From contig NZ_LMUQ01000026.1 in assembly GCF_009765865.1 (NCBI RefSeq), forward strand, positions 444,208 to 508,207: a DNA stretch of 64,000 nt, given 5' to 3'. Source of the DNA: Acidisoma sp. L85. GTDB lineage: Bacteria > Pseudomonadota > Alphaproteobacteria > Acetobacterales > Acetobacteraceae. A model generated the notes under the pieces. The model searched no databases, was not told the DNA's origin, and saw only the letters and a list, made by a program, of their open reading frames with translations. Positions 33,987-42,228 of the stretch are shown piece by piece (the stretch's first letter is position 1; each line of letters starts with the position of its first letter). The position numbers and the translations under genes are program-made.

Positions 33987-34619
33987 ATGGACACCACGCG
34001 CTTCTGGCTGATTAGGCACGCTTTGGTCGCGGCCGAGGAGCGCGTGGCGCTGTACGGCAACCGCGATGTCGCCATTTGTGAAGTGACCATGGCCGGTCAG
34101 CGGTCGGCCTATGTGACGCTCGGGCAGCGCTTGCCGCCCCAAGCGGAGTGGTTCGTGACCCCCCTCTCCCGCACCGTGCTGACGGCGCGAGCGATTTTCG
34201 AGGGGGGCTATCCGGAGACGCCGCTTACCGTTGAGCCCGGCCTCATCGAGCAGAATTTCGGTGCGCTCCAAGGGATCGAGAATGCGGTGCTCCACCAGCA
34301 TGTCCGCATGCCGCCGCACGATTTCTGGCCGGTCTCGCATGAAGAGCGGCCGCATGAAGGTGAGAGCTTCGGCGAGGTCATCGACCGCGTGAGCGCGGTG
34401 CTGCAGCGCCTGGCGGACGATCACGGCGATGCCGACCTCGTTCTAGTGTGCCATGGCGGGGTGATCCGGGCGGCCCTGGCCTTTGCCCTCGGCGTCGGCG
34501 CGGATGCGGCGCTGCGCTTCAGTGTGGGCAATATCTCGCTGTCTCGCCTGGAGCGGCGCGGCCTGGCCTGGCGCGTGGTATCCGCCAACGAGACGATGGC
34601 GGGCGTGCCGGTATTCTGA
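33987..34619 (+). CDS. Histidine phosphatase (phosphoglycerate-mutase-like) family protein
   Basis: The 210-residue protein starts with the catalytic motif FWLIRHALVAAEE, an RHG-type site reading RHA with the phospho-acceptor His intact. It retains the second Arg in TPLSRTVLTA, the acidic general-acid region LIEQNFGALQGIE and the second catalytic His in LVCHGGVIRAAL. Possible substrates include alpha-ribazole phosphate (CobC-like), sugar phosphates or phosphoproteins. The start ATG at 33987 is 14 bp after the ABC permease stop. The stop lies 17 bp before the stop of the convergent carbonic anhydrase gene. Confidence 0.82.
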   Translation: MDTTRFWLIRHALVAAEERVALYGNRDVAICEVTMAGQRSAYVTLGQRLPPQAEWFVTPLSRTVLTARAIFEGGYPETPLTVEPGLIEQNFGALQGIENAVLHQHVRMPPHDFWPVSHEERPHEGESFGEVIDRVSAVLQRLADDHGDADLVLVCHGGVIRAALAFALGVGADAALRFSVGNISLSRLERRGLAWRVVSANETMAGVPVF

Positions 34620-34636
34620 GTGACGGTTAGCCGGGT

Positions 34637-35260
34637 TCAGGAGCCGTTTCGCAAACGCGCCACGTCGCCCGGAACACTCACCGTAACATTCAAATCGTTC
34701 ACCAAGCCATTCGAGAGAGAATAGACCCAGCCGTGAACAGCGAGCGGCTGGCCTCTCGACCAGGCGTCCTGCACGAAGACATCGGAGGCGACGTTGCGGA
34801 CCTGGCGGATCACATTAAGCTCGCAAAGGCGATCGAGACGCGCGCGCTCATTGCCGATCGCATCGAGTTCAGTCCGGTGATCTTCGCAGACTTCGCGAAT
34901 CGGATGCAGCCAGTGATCCACCAGGCCGAGGCGCTGACCATCGACCGCGGCGCGCACGCCGCCGCAGCCGTAATGGCCCACAACCATGATGTGCTTTACT
35001 TTGATGACATCCACCGCGAATTGCAGCACCGACAAGTAATTCGCGTCCTGCGGAGGTGCGAGATTGGCGACATTGCGGTGGACGAATAGCTCGCCGGGAT
35101 CGAGGTCGACAATCTCGTTAGCTGGCACCCGGCTGTCCGAGCACCCGATCCAGAGATATTCCGGCGCCTGCTGGTTCTCTAACCGACGGAAGAAGCCGGG
35201 ATCGGCCGCAACCTTCCGGCTGGCCCAGGCACGGTTATTGGCCTTGAGTTGATCGAGCAT
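34637..35260 (-). CDS. Beta-class carbonic anhydrase
   Basis: This enzyme interconverts CO2 and bicarbonate in the cytoplasm. The 207-residue protein has the beta-class zinc ligands and catalytic pair: IGCSDSRVPANEI (Cys plus the Asp/Arg dyad) and VVGHYGCGGVRAAV (His and second Cys). VHRNVANLAPP and the C-terminal HGWVYSLSNGLV are also standard. The start is the ATG at 35260, because the usual MLDQLKANNRAWA N-terminus begins there. The open frame continues upstream to 35419, but that part is unrelated Arg-rich sequence without a ribosome binding site. It resembles the Can-type enzyme of E. coli in length and motifs. Confidence 0.9.
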   Translation of the reverse strand: MLDQLKANNRAWASRKVAADPGFFRRLENQQAPEYLWIGCSDSRVPANEIVDLDPGELFVHRNVANLAPPQDANYLSVLQFAVDVIKVKHIMVVGHYGCGGVRAAVDGQRLGLVDHWLHPIREVCEDHRTELDAIGNERARLDRLCELNVIRQVRNVASDVFVQDAWSRGQPLAVHGWVYSLSNGLVNDLNVTVSVPGDVARLRNGS

Positions 35261-35520
35261 ACCACCCGGATTAACCGCCAGGAGACCGCTCCACAAGTCC
35301 GCTTGGCACTTGTTTTGGTTCAACGGGCGTCTGCACCATCCAGACAACACGACTTGGAGCAGGCGTGAAACCCTGACCTTGAACACTGACCGCCGTCCAA
35401 ACGGAACAGTTGACGTCACTCGATCACAGCCTTTCCGAGAACTTGCGCGTTCGGCGCTAGAGGATCATGTCATTCTTTGTTGACGGTCGAGTGACCGCGA
35501 ATCGAGAGAATGAGGGCTTG

Positions 35521-36219
35521 ATGCGAAGCTTGCGGCAGTGTCTCCTTGGCCTTTCCCTTACCGTCTTGTTGCCGCTCGGCGTCGCGGGCTGCGCCCAGGG
35601 CGTGGTGACTACCACGCAGCAGCAGGATCTGGTGGATCGCTCGACCCTCGCGTTGCAGGAGATGCTGGGCAGCAGCCAGTCCAAGGATCTGGTGGGCACG
35701 TTGCGCAGTGCCCGTGCGGTCATCATCTGCCCGCAGGTCTTCAAGGCGGGCGTGGTCATCGGCGGGTCCGGCGGCTCTTGTGTGCTGATGGGACGGGCGG
35801 CGGCCGGATCCTGGTCCGACCCGGCGTTCTATTCCTTGGGTAGTGGCAGTTTCGGACCGCAGATCGGCGTGCAGGATGCGGAACTCATGATCATGATCAT
35901 GAACGACCGCGCGCTGACGGCCGTCATGAACGACCGCTTCAAGCTCGGCGGCGACGCGTCGTTCTCGGCCGCCTCGATCGGCGCGGGGGTTGGCGGAGCC
36001 ACCACGACCGCGATGCGCGCGGATATCGTGACCTTCGCCAAGACCCGCGGCCTCTATGCCGGAGCCTCGATCGAAGGCTCTGTGCTTTCGGCCGACCCAA
36101 AGGGGAACGCAGCCTATTACGGCAAGCCTTACTCAGCACCTGAGGTCGCCGTTCAGATGCTGGCGAATAATCCAGGTGCGAACCCGCTGCGGCAGACGCT
36201 CAGCACCTACGGCGGCTAG
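35521..36219 (+). CDS. SYLF/Ysc84-domain lipoprotein
   Basis: The 232-residue protein has a lipoprotein signal (LRQCLLGLSLTVLLPLGVAG followed by Cys; lipobox VAGC). The lipid-binding SYLF domain contains IICPQVFKAGVVIGGSGG, GSWSDPAFYSLGSGSFG, IGVQDAELMIMIMND and, near the end, YAGASIEGSVLSADP. The SYLF (DUF500) family is conserved from bacteria to eukaryotes and binds phosphoinositide-like lipids in the latter. Bacterial members are periplasmic or outer-membrane lipoproteins of unknown role. The ATG at 35521 matches the signal-peptide start; an upstream in-frame ATG at 35467 would add 18 polar residues. It stands alone. Confidence 0.85.
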   Translation: MRSLRQCLLGLSLTVLLPLGVAGCAQGVVTTTQQQDLVDRSTLALQEMLGSSQSKDLVGTLRSARAVIICPQVFKAGVVIGGSGGSCVLMGRAAAGSWSDPAFYSLGSGSFGPQIGVQDAELMIMIMNDRALTAVMNDRFKLGGDASFSAASIGAGVGGATTTAMRADIVTFAKTRGLYAGASIEGSVLSADPKGNAAYYGKPYSAPEVAVQMLANNPGANPLRQTLSTYGG

Positions 36220-37033
36220 CGGCAATCGGAGTTCATCGGTCAGGCTGGATATCGCGCGACCGGGCGACGTGACGGCAACGCGCCCTTCGAAACCTGACGA
36301 CGTGTGGCGCCGCCGTGCTTACCGGACCACTACATAGCTGCGCGCCGCCAATTGCGTTCGTCTCGGTCCTGGGCCGCGGTGGCAGCGAATTTCAACAAAC
36401 CCATGGCGACATTTTTTTCCCGGTCGGTCATTTGACCTCGCGATTATGCATTCCCGTTGCGCAAAAGACGGATGTCGGGTTGCAGCCCGTTGGCAATCAG
36501 GATGATGTGAGGAAGGTTAACATGACTGATGAACAAAAGTTCCCCATAGCGGCCTACAATTTGCAGTCCGCTGCGGTGCTCCCAGGCAATAACCTCCGAA
36601 GGGTTCTCCGGATTTACTAAACGGTGCCCTGAAAGCGCTCCGACCCGAGATATCAGCAGTGACACATTGTCTCGGTTCGGGGCCATCGCTAGGATCTCCG
36701 GCGCCATGAATCCATCGGCCTTCGGCCTGGGCACGGATGGATCACAGACGACGCCGGCAGGTCTGTTCTCTTTTGAGCCGCCCGCAGCGGTTTTTGCGTT
36801 AAGTGCAAAGCTCCGCGGTTGGCTGCGCTGATTCGGTGGAGGCGTCCTATCCAAGATGCCTAAGCCATGGATCATGCTGCATTCCCAATCGTGAAAATCA
36901 TCGGTGCCGACAAACAGGACTGTCAGGCGGTCTTCGCTTGGGTCCAGCCGTCCGCTAGTTTCATCGTGTCGGAACTATTGGGTATGCCGATTAACAAAAT
37001 CCTTTTCGATGACTGCCGTTACGCAGCCGATAC
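36220..37033. other. Long gap between convergent genes
   Basis: These 814 bp lie between the stops of the SYLF gene and puuB. Two open frames (minus 36444-36875 and plus 36867-37058) have no recognisable domain. The base composition is less GC-rich than the flanking genes. I see no RNA gene or repeat. Confidence 0.45.
36444..36875 (-). CDS. Hypothetical protein (weak support)
   Basis: An open frame of 143 codons. The C-terminal two thirds (from an internal Met before APEILAMAPNRDNVSLLI) reads like a folded soluble protein, with alternating hydrophobic and polar residues (IILIANGLQPDIRLL). The first ~55 residues are Pro/Arg/Lys-rich and may be untranslated, so a shorter start is plausible. 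No family is recognised. It sits in an otherwise empty convergent gap, which is the main reason to keep it as a candidate. Confidence 0.28.
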   Translation of the reverse strand: MIHGLGILDRTPPPNQRSQPRSFALNAKTAAGGSKENRPAGVVCDPSVPRPKADGFMAPEILAMAPNRDNVSLLISRVGALSGHRLVNPENPSEVIAWEHRSGLQIVGRYGELLFISHVNLPHIILIANGLQPDIRLLRNGNA

Positions 37034-38320
37034 TCACAAAATATCACGCAACCGATAATAGCTCGTCGCCAGCAAGAGCGCCGGGACGCGGAAGGCGCGG
37101 CCGCCGGGGAAGCGGACCTGCGGAATGCGCGCGAATACGTCGAAGCGCTCAGCCTGAGCGCGCGCGGCCTCCGCCAATACCCGGCCCGCGAGGCCGGCGA
37201 GTGCCACGCCATGACCGGAGAAGCCTTGGGCCATAAGCACATTGGGCGCCAGACGGCCGAAATGCGGGGCGCGATGGCGCGTGATATCGACCAGCCCGCC
37301 CCAGGTGAACTCAGCCCGCGCATCGGCGAGTTCGGGGAAGACTTTCCGCATCCGCGACAACATGGTTTCCGCAAGCTTGCGCGGGGGGATCGCGGAATAG
37401 GAGACGCGGCCACCAAACAGCATGCGGTCATCCGCTGAGCGCCGGTAATAGTCGAGCACGAAGTTCAAGTCGGCCACTGCATCGTTGCGCGGCAGCAAGT
37501 CGCGGACATCGGCACGCGGCTCGGTCGCGACGATATAAGTGCCGACCGGCATCACATAGCCCGCGACCTCCGGCCACAGCCGGCCGAGATAGGCGCCGCC
37601 AGACAGCAGCAGCGTGTTTGTAGTCACGCTGCCCTTCGGCGTCCGCAGGCGAAGCGTGGTGCCTTGTTCGATGGCCTGAACCGGTGTTTGCGGCAGCAGC
37701 ACCGCGCCCGCCGCTTGCGCGGCTTTCGCGAGGCCGAGCGTGTAGTTCAGCGGATGGATATGCGCGGCCAGAGGATCGGTCAGCACGGCACGATACCGCG
37801 CGCTGCGGATACGCTCGCGCATTGCCGCGCCTCGCAGAACCTCGGCACCGCCGACACCGAGCGTGGCCATCTCCTCCGCCGCCTCTTCCAATTCCCGCTC
37901 GTGGCGCGGGCGAATCGCGGCGTGGAGATAGCCACGGGTGTAGTCGGCGGGGATCGCGTAGCGACTGATGCGTTGCTCGACCAGCCGCACCGCCTCGACG
38001 GACATATCCCATAAGAGCCGCGCATCGGCGGTGCCGACGAGCCGGTTGAGCCGCGATTGGCCGATGGCGAAACCCGGCAGCACCTGGCCACCATTGCGGC
38101 CCGAAGCGCCCCAACCGAAATCCCGCGCCTCCAGAAGCGCGACACTGACGCCGGCCTCGGCCAAATCGAGCGCCGCGGAGCAGCCTGTGATGCCGCCGCC
38201 GATGATCGCGACCTCGACATTGATGTCGCCAGCGAGCGGTTCGGCAATGACCGAACCGCGGCGGCTCGCCTCGTAGTAGCTCGGGGCGGAGGAATCCGAA
38301 CCGCCGATACGCGCGCTCAT
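37034..38320 (-). CDS. puuB: FAD-dependent gamma-glutamylputrescine oxidase-like protein
   Basis: The 428-residue D-amino-acid-oxidase-family flavoprotein has the N-terminal FAD motif VAIIGGGITGCSAALDLAE, the GWGASGRNGGQVLPGF segment typical of PuuB/OrdL-like oxidases, and the C-terminal FTWGGLVDITRHRAPHFGRL plus MAQGFSGHGVALAGLAGRV. PuuB oxidises gamma-glutamylputrescine to the aldehyde in putrescine catabolism. Its start overlaps the stop of the upstream glutamine-synthetase-like gene by one base (TAATG), giving a puuA-puuB pair. No puuC, puuD or puuP gene is visible nearby, so the rest of the pathway would be elsewhere. Related gamma-glutamyl amines are possible substrates. Confidence 0.82.
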   Translation of the reverse strand: MSARIGGSDSSAPSYYEASRRGSVIAEPLAGDINVEVAIIGGGITGCSAALDLAEAGVSVALLEARDFGWGASGRNGGQVLPGFAIGQSRLNRLVGTADARLLWDMSVEAVRLVEQRISRYAIPADYTRGYLHAAIRPRHERELEEAAEEMATLGVGGAEVLRGAAMRERIRSARYRAVLTDPLAAHIHPLNYTLGLAKAAQAAGAVLLPQTPVQAIEQGTTLRLRTPKGSVTTNTLLLSGGAYLGRLWPEVAGYVMPVGTYIVATEPRADVRDLLPRNDAVADLNFVLDYYRRSADDRMLFGGRVSYSAIPPRKLAETMLSRMRKVFPELADARAEFTWGGLVDITRHRAPHFGRLAPNVLMAQGFSGHGVALAGLAGRVLAEAARAQAERFDVFARIPQVRFPGGRAFRVPALLLATSYYRLRDIL

Positions 38321-39660
38321 TATACGTTCAGCAGCAGATGCTCACGCTCCCAAGAGCTGATGACGTGCAGGTAGGTATCGTATTCGAGCTTCTTTACCGC
38401 CAGAAGCACCTCGATCATCTTCTCGCCAAGCATTGTGTGGATTGGCTTGCATTGTTCCATGACATCGAGAGCGTGGCTGATCTCGCGCGGCAATGCATAG
38501 GGCATCGAATAGGCCGAGCCCTCGAACGGCGCCGTCGGTTCCAGTTCCTCCACCATGCCGAGATACCCGCAGGCGAGCGTCGCGGCGAAGGCGAGGTAGG
38601 GGTTGGCGTCGGCGCCCGGCACGCGGTTTTCGACACGCATCGCGGCGGGTTCGCCGTAGGGCACCCGCAAGCCACAGGTACGGTTGTCGTAGCCCCATTC
38701 GAGATTGATCGGAGCATTGGAAAACCGCGAGAGCCGGCGATAGGAATTCACATTCGGCGCGAGGATCGGCATGACGGCCGGCGTGTATTTCTGCAGCCCC
38801 GCAAGGTAGTTGCGGAACAGCTTGCTGGCCTTGCCGTCCTCGCCCGCGAAGAGATTGCGGCCCGTTTTTGGATCGACGATGCTCTGATGCACATGCATCG
38901 CGCTGCCGGGCTCGCTGCTCATCGGCTTCGCCATGAAGGTGGCATAGATGTCGTGGCGAAGTGCGACTTCGCGAACCGTACGTTTGAACAGGAAGACCTG
39001 ATCGGCGCGGCTCAGCGGCTCGCCGTGCAGAAAATTGATTTCGACCTGTGCGGCGCCCTCCTCGTGAATGAGAGTGTCCAGGTCGAGATTCTGCATCTCG
39101 CAGAAATCATACATCTCCTCGAAGAGCGGATCGAACTCGTTGACCGCATCGATTGAGTAGGATTGGCGGCCGGTTTCCTGCCGCCCGGAGCGGCCGACAG
39201 GGGGGACCAGCGGATAGTCGGGATCCGTGTTGCGGCCGACCAGATAGAATTCGAGTTCCGGGGCGAGCACCGGCTCCCAGCCGCGCTCCTTGTAGAGGGC
39301 GAGCACGCGGCGCAGCACCTGACGCGGCGCCATCGGCACCGGGTCGCCATTTTTGTAGTGGCAGTCGTGGATGATCTGCGCGGTCGGTTCGCGCGCCCAA
39401 GGCACGAGGCGGATGGTGGAAGCATCCGCCTCCAGGGTGATGTCGATGATGGCGGGGTCGGTCAGGCGGTCTTCCTCGTCGGGCGGATATTCGCCGGTGA
39501 CGGACTGAATGAAGATCGATTCCGGCATGCGCAGCGCGCCGCCCTGGAGGAATTTTTGCGCGGGCGTGATTTTACCACGCGGGATGCCGGTGATGTCGGG
39601 CACCAGGCATTCGACTTCCGTCACATGATGTTCGCTAAACCATTCGTGCAGATCGATCAC
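38320..39660 (-). CDS. puuA: Glutamine-synthetase-family gamma-glutamylpolyamine synthetase
   Basis: The 446-residue enzyme has the glutamine synthetase fold. The beta-grasp N-terminus contains VECLVPDITGIPRGK. The ATP-grasp catalytic domain contains the metal-binding LAPELEFYLVG, EEGAAQVEINFLHG, SSEPGSAMHVHQSIVD and AMRVENRVPGADANPYLAFA. The sequence is closer to PuuA and related gamma-glutamyl-amine ligases than to GlnA: it has no adenylylation-site Tyr region and lies beside puuB. It would ligate glutamate to putrescine or another amine using ATP. The start is GTG at 39660, with CAGGAG upstream. Confidence 0.8.
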   Translation of the reverse strand: MIDLHEWFSEHHVTEVECLVPDITGIPRGKITPAQKFLQGGALRMPESIFIQSVTGEYPPDEEDRLTDPAIIDITLEADASTIRLVPWAREPTAQIIHDCHYKNGDPVPMAPRQVLRRVLALYKERGWEPVLAPELEFYLVGRNTDPDYPLVPPVGRSGRQETGRQSYSIDAVNEFDPLFEEMYDFCEMQNLDLDTLIHEEGAAQVEINFLHGEPLSRADQVFLFKRTVREVALRHDIYATFMAKPMSSEPGSAMHVHQSIVDPKTGRNLFAGEDGKASKLFRNYLAGLQKYTPAVMPILAPNVNSYRRLSRFSNAPINLEWGYDNRTCGLRVPYGEPAAMRVENRVPGADANPYLAFAATLACGYLGMVEELEPTAPFEGSAYSMPYALPREISHALDVMEQCKPIHTMLGEKMIEVLLAVKKLEYDTYLHVISSWEREHLLLNV

Positions 39661-40001
39661 GACCTACTCCTGTCTCTGTTGCATTCCGTCATTCCGCCGA
39701 ACGGGCCCGCTAGGGAGGGCCGACGAGCGGACGGTCGGAGGACAACGGCAGCAGCGGGCGTGGGCGACGCACGGAGGAACCTCCTAAGGCAGCCCTAAAC
39801 TCGCACATTCGCTGTGGGGGCGGCAAGCCATCCGGGTCGGGCGCCGCTCGCCGCCATGCGGCGGTCCTAGTCTCTGCCTGCGGCTGGGGGTGAAATTTTA
39901 AGGGAGTGTCGGCCAGCCTCGATCCAGCCTGGTTCGCCCGGTCAGGTGACCGTCCTCGCTCCGCGCGTGACGTCAGGCGAGCTATCGAAGGATGAAAATA
40001 G
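39661..40001. other. Intergenic region upstream of puuA
   Basis: These 341 bp lie between the divergent puuA and a small hypothetical gene. No gene is visible. The region must carry the puuA promoter, but no clear palindrome or promoter pair stands out. Confidence 0.45.
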
Positions 40002-40463
40002 ATGAGCCGTATAATGTCCAGTCAGCGACTTTTGCCAAATGCGAGTTATCAAGGTGATACCTCGTGCGCCGCTTTCAACGCCGGCGCTCTAACCACGCCA
40101 TTGACCGAGAAGAATCGCGACCGGATGTGGGTAAAGCCGAGTCCGGGTTCCCCGCCAGACGCCAGCATCCTGGCCGAAACGCTGTGTTCCAGACCCGCCA
40201 TCCCAGGATTATGGGGGAATACAACGGTGAGCTTCGTGCTCCGCGCAGAACGTGGGTTACTCCGCGAGTGCTATGTCACATTCGACGCTGGCCGTCCCAC
40301 TGTCGTGCGCTGCAATGGAGGCGATATCGAGATTGATCTGCGCGCAAAGACGGTAACAGACAGGAGCCTACAAGTCTCAAAGCATTTCGAAGTTATGAGC
40401 GTGGCGAATTACGAAACCGTCCACGCTCTGCTTACCGATCTGAACAGGCGACTGGCGCCGTGA
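40002..40463 (+). CDS. Hypothetical protein
   Basis: The open frame of 153 codons looks coding in its C-terminal part. An alternating pattern (VSFVLRAERGLLRECYVTFD, then GGDIEIDLRAKTVTD) suggests a small beta-rich domain, followed by an amphipathic helix near the end (VHALLTDLNRRLA). The ATG at 40002 and a later ATG at 40122 are both possible; the first ~40 residues are poorly structured and could be leader. No family is recognised. It lies 118 bp upstream of the epimerase gene on the same strand. Confidence 0.42.
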   Translation: MSRIMSSQRLLPNASYQGDTSCAAFNAGALTTPLTEKNRDRMWVKPSPGSPPDASILAETLCSRPAIPGLWGNTTVSFVLRAERGLLRECYVTFDAGRPTVVRCNGGDIEIDLRAKTVTDRSLQVSKHFEVMSVANYETVHALLTDLNRRLAP

Positions 40464-40581
40464 ACGCTTGCCACAATCGAGCGCCAAAGGGTCGCCGCGC
40501 CGGGTTCGGCCAAAGCCGCATCTCGTAGCTTTCCCTTACACCGCGCATCGCCCTATCCTGACAACGGCAAGGGAGGCGCAG

Positions 40582-41487
40582 ATGGCGACGGAGAGCGGGA
40601 CAGCGGATACCCATCAATTTGGCCGGGACGGACTATCCGTCGCGGTGACCGTGCGGGGGGCGGAGCTGGTCTCGATCCGGGACGGCGGCGGCCGCGAGTT
40701 GCTGTGGCAGGCGGGTCCTGAATGGCCTCGGCACTCCCCCGTGCTCTTCCCGATAGTTGGCCGCCTGCACGACGACCACTACCTGCACGAGGGCGACAGC
40801 TATCGCCTCGGCCAACATGGCTTTGCGCGCGACATGGAGTTCGCCTGGACCGATAAAAGCAGCACCGGTTGCCGCCTGGTGCTGCGGGACAGCGCGGAGA
40901 GCCGCGCGCTCTACCCCTTCGCCTTCCAGCTCGAACTCGCCTACGCCATCGAAGGTGGGGCGCTGACGGCCCGCTATCGCCTGACCAACACTGGAGATGT
41001 CGTGCTGCCGGCGGCGCTAGGTGCGCATCCGGGCTTTGCCTGGCCGATCCTGCCCGGCGTGGCGAAGGAAGCTCATGAGGTGCGTTTCGCCCGGGCCGAG
41101 AATGCCCCGGTGCATCGGGTCGCGAATGGCTTGCTGACGGAGGAGGCGGTCTCGCCGGTGATTGACCGCGTGCTGCGGCTCGAACCGGACCTTTTCGCGA
41201 AAGACGCGCTGGTCTTCACGCAGCTCGCCAGCCGGTCCTTGCGCTATTCCGCGCGCGGTACGCCGGCACTGGAAATCGCCTGGGAGGGATTCGAACAGCT
41301 CGGCATCTGGTCGAAGCCGGGAGGCGCCCCTTTCCTCTGCATCGAGCCTTGGCACGGCTTCGCTGACCCCGCCGGCTTCGCCGGCACGCTAGACGAGAAG
41401 CCAGGGATGATGCGCATCCCCCCTGGCACGAGCCGCGATTTGAGCTGGAGCCTGCGGGTGCTACCAGCGGAAGAAACTGGCGGTTGA
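40582..41487 (+). CDS. Aldose 1-epimerase family protein (LacX/YihR-like)
   Basis: The 301-residue protein matches the galactose-mutarotase superfamily, LacX-like subgroup. It has VRGAELVSIRDGGGRELLWQ at the N-terminus, the SPVLFPIVGRLHDDHYLHEG segment, HGFARDMEFAW with a conserved His, LGAHPGFAWP with a second His, and the hallmark IWSKPGGAPFLCIEPWHGFA. Mutarotases interconvert alpha and beta anomers of aldoses; for this subgroup the sugar is usually undetermined. The start is the ATG at 40582, preceded by GGGAGG, although the frame is open upstream to 40468. It stands alone between unknown genes. Confidence 0.85.
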   Translation: MATESGTADTHQFGRDGLSVAVTVRGAELVSIRDGGGRELLWQAGPEWPRHSPVLFPIVGRLHDDHYLHEGDSYRLGQHGFARDMEFAWTDKSSTGCRLVLRDSAESRALYPFAFQLELAYAIEGGALTARYRLTNTGDVVLPAALGAHPGFAWPILPGVAKEAHEVRFARAENAPVHRVANGLLTEEAVSPVIDRVLRLEPDLFAKDALVFTQLASRSLRYSARGTPALEIAWEGFEQLGIWSKPGGAPFLCIEPWHGFADPAGFAGTLDEKPGMMRIPPGTSRDLSWSLRVLPAEETGG

Positions 41488-41864
41488 AGCGTAGCCACTC
41501 GCGATAGGAGTGGCGCAACGATTGGGGCAAGGGAGAAATCGCCGAGGCCGCGCCCAGGCGATCTCCCCCTTTTGCAGTCCTAGCATCCAACGCGGGCAGC
41601 CTGCCGAACGCAGGTAAACTAACGGACGCTTTACCATCCTGGATTCAAACTACGCTCTTCTCAACGCAATGGAGGAAGTGGCCGTGGTACCAATTCAAAT
41701 TACGCCGAGTGCATGTCTAAGAAGAGTGGGAACACCGACCGCGACCGGTTTCAAGTAAACGACAATAAGGGCCCTGATGTGCAACGTCGCGCGCTCGATA
41801 CGCGGATTAAGTCCTGCGTTACTGCCCTACTCGGGTTGCGCGATCCGAGGGTTTTTTTTCGGCG

Positions 41865-42146
41865 GTGAGCGTCGGCGAGGAGATCCAAGCGATCCGCGGG
41901 CCAGGATGCCCCGCAGGATTTCAGCTAGCGACCGGGCTGGTGGTCAAGTCACAGACCAAACACGGCGTGCCTGTCGCCTCCTTGCCACCCACGCAACAGG
42001 CGGAAATCGCAAACACGCTCCAATATGCCAGGGAAACTCTGTACAAATCTGACGGCCCGCCTTACCGAGACAACCACGGCCGTGCTGCTCCGACTGGTTC
42101 CTCTCGAATCGCGCTTAAACCCAACCAGCCTAAGGTTATCGCGTAA
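41865..42146 (+). CDS. Hypothetical protein (weak support)
   Basis: A 93-codon frame from a GTG at 41865. It reads like a soluble polypeptide in the middle (LPPTQQAEIANTLQYARETL) but has no recognisable motif and no good ribosome binding site. The following hairpin would suit a terminator. It could equally be chance. Confidence 0.22.
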   Translation: MSVGEEIQAIRGPGCPAGFQLATGLVVKSQTKHGVPVASLPPTQQAEIANTLQYARETLYKSDGPPYRDNHGRAAPTGSSRIALKPNQPKVIA

Positions 42147-42159
42147 CTGCTCAGAGGGA

Positions 42160-42186
42160 TCCGAACCGACTCCGTTGCGGTTCGGA
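42160..42186. terminator. Hairpin between convergent units, possible bidirectional terminator
   Basis: TCCGAACCG (42160-42168) pairs perfectly with CGGTTCGGA (42178-42186) around a 9-nt loop. It sits 42 bp beyond the stop of the minus-strand EcsC gene. There is no T-run, so the mechanism is uncertain. Confidence 0.4.
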
Positions 42187-42228
42187 CCTTACGGGCGCTT
42201 GCCGCCCGCGCCGTCCGGCCCTCGCTCG

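Larger units (their letters stand above)
41488..42228. other. Long gap between convergent genes
   Basis: These 741 bp hold no recognised gene. A weak open frame (41865-42146) and a 9-bp hairpin (42160-42186) are listed separately. The stretch is less GC-rich than the neighbouring genes, especially 41640-41780. Confidence 0.45.

Noticed and set aside
33054-34619. One long plus-strand frame of 521 codons spanning the ABC permease and the histidine phosphatase
   Set aside because: Its first ~310 codons read the ABC permease region in a different frame and are Arg/Gly-rich with no motif. Only the part from 33987 matches a known family, and it starts at its own ATG.
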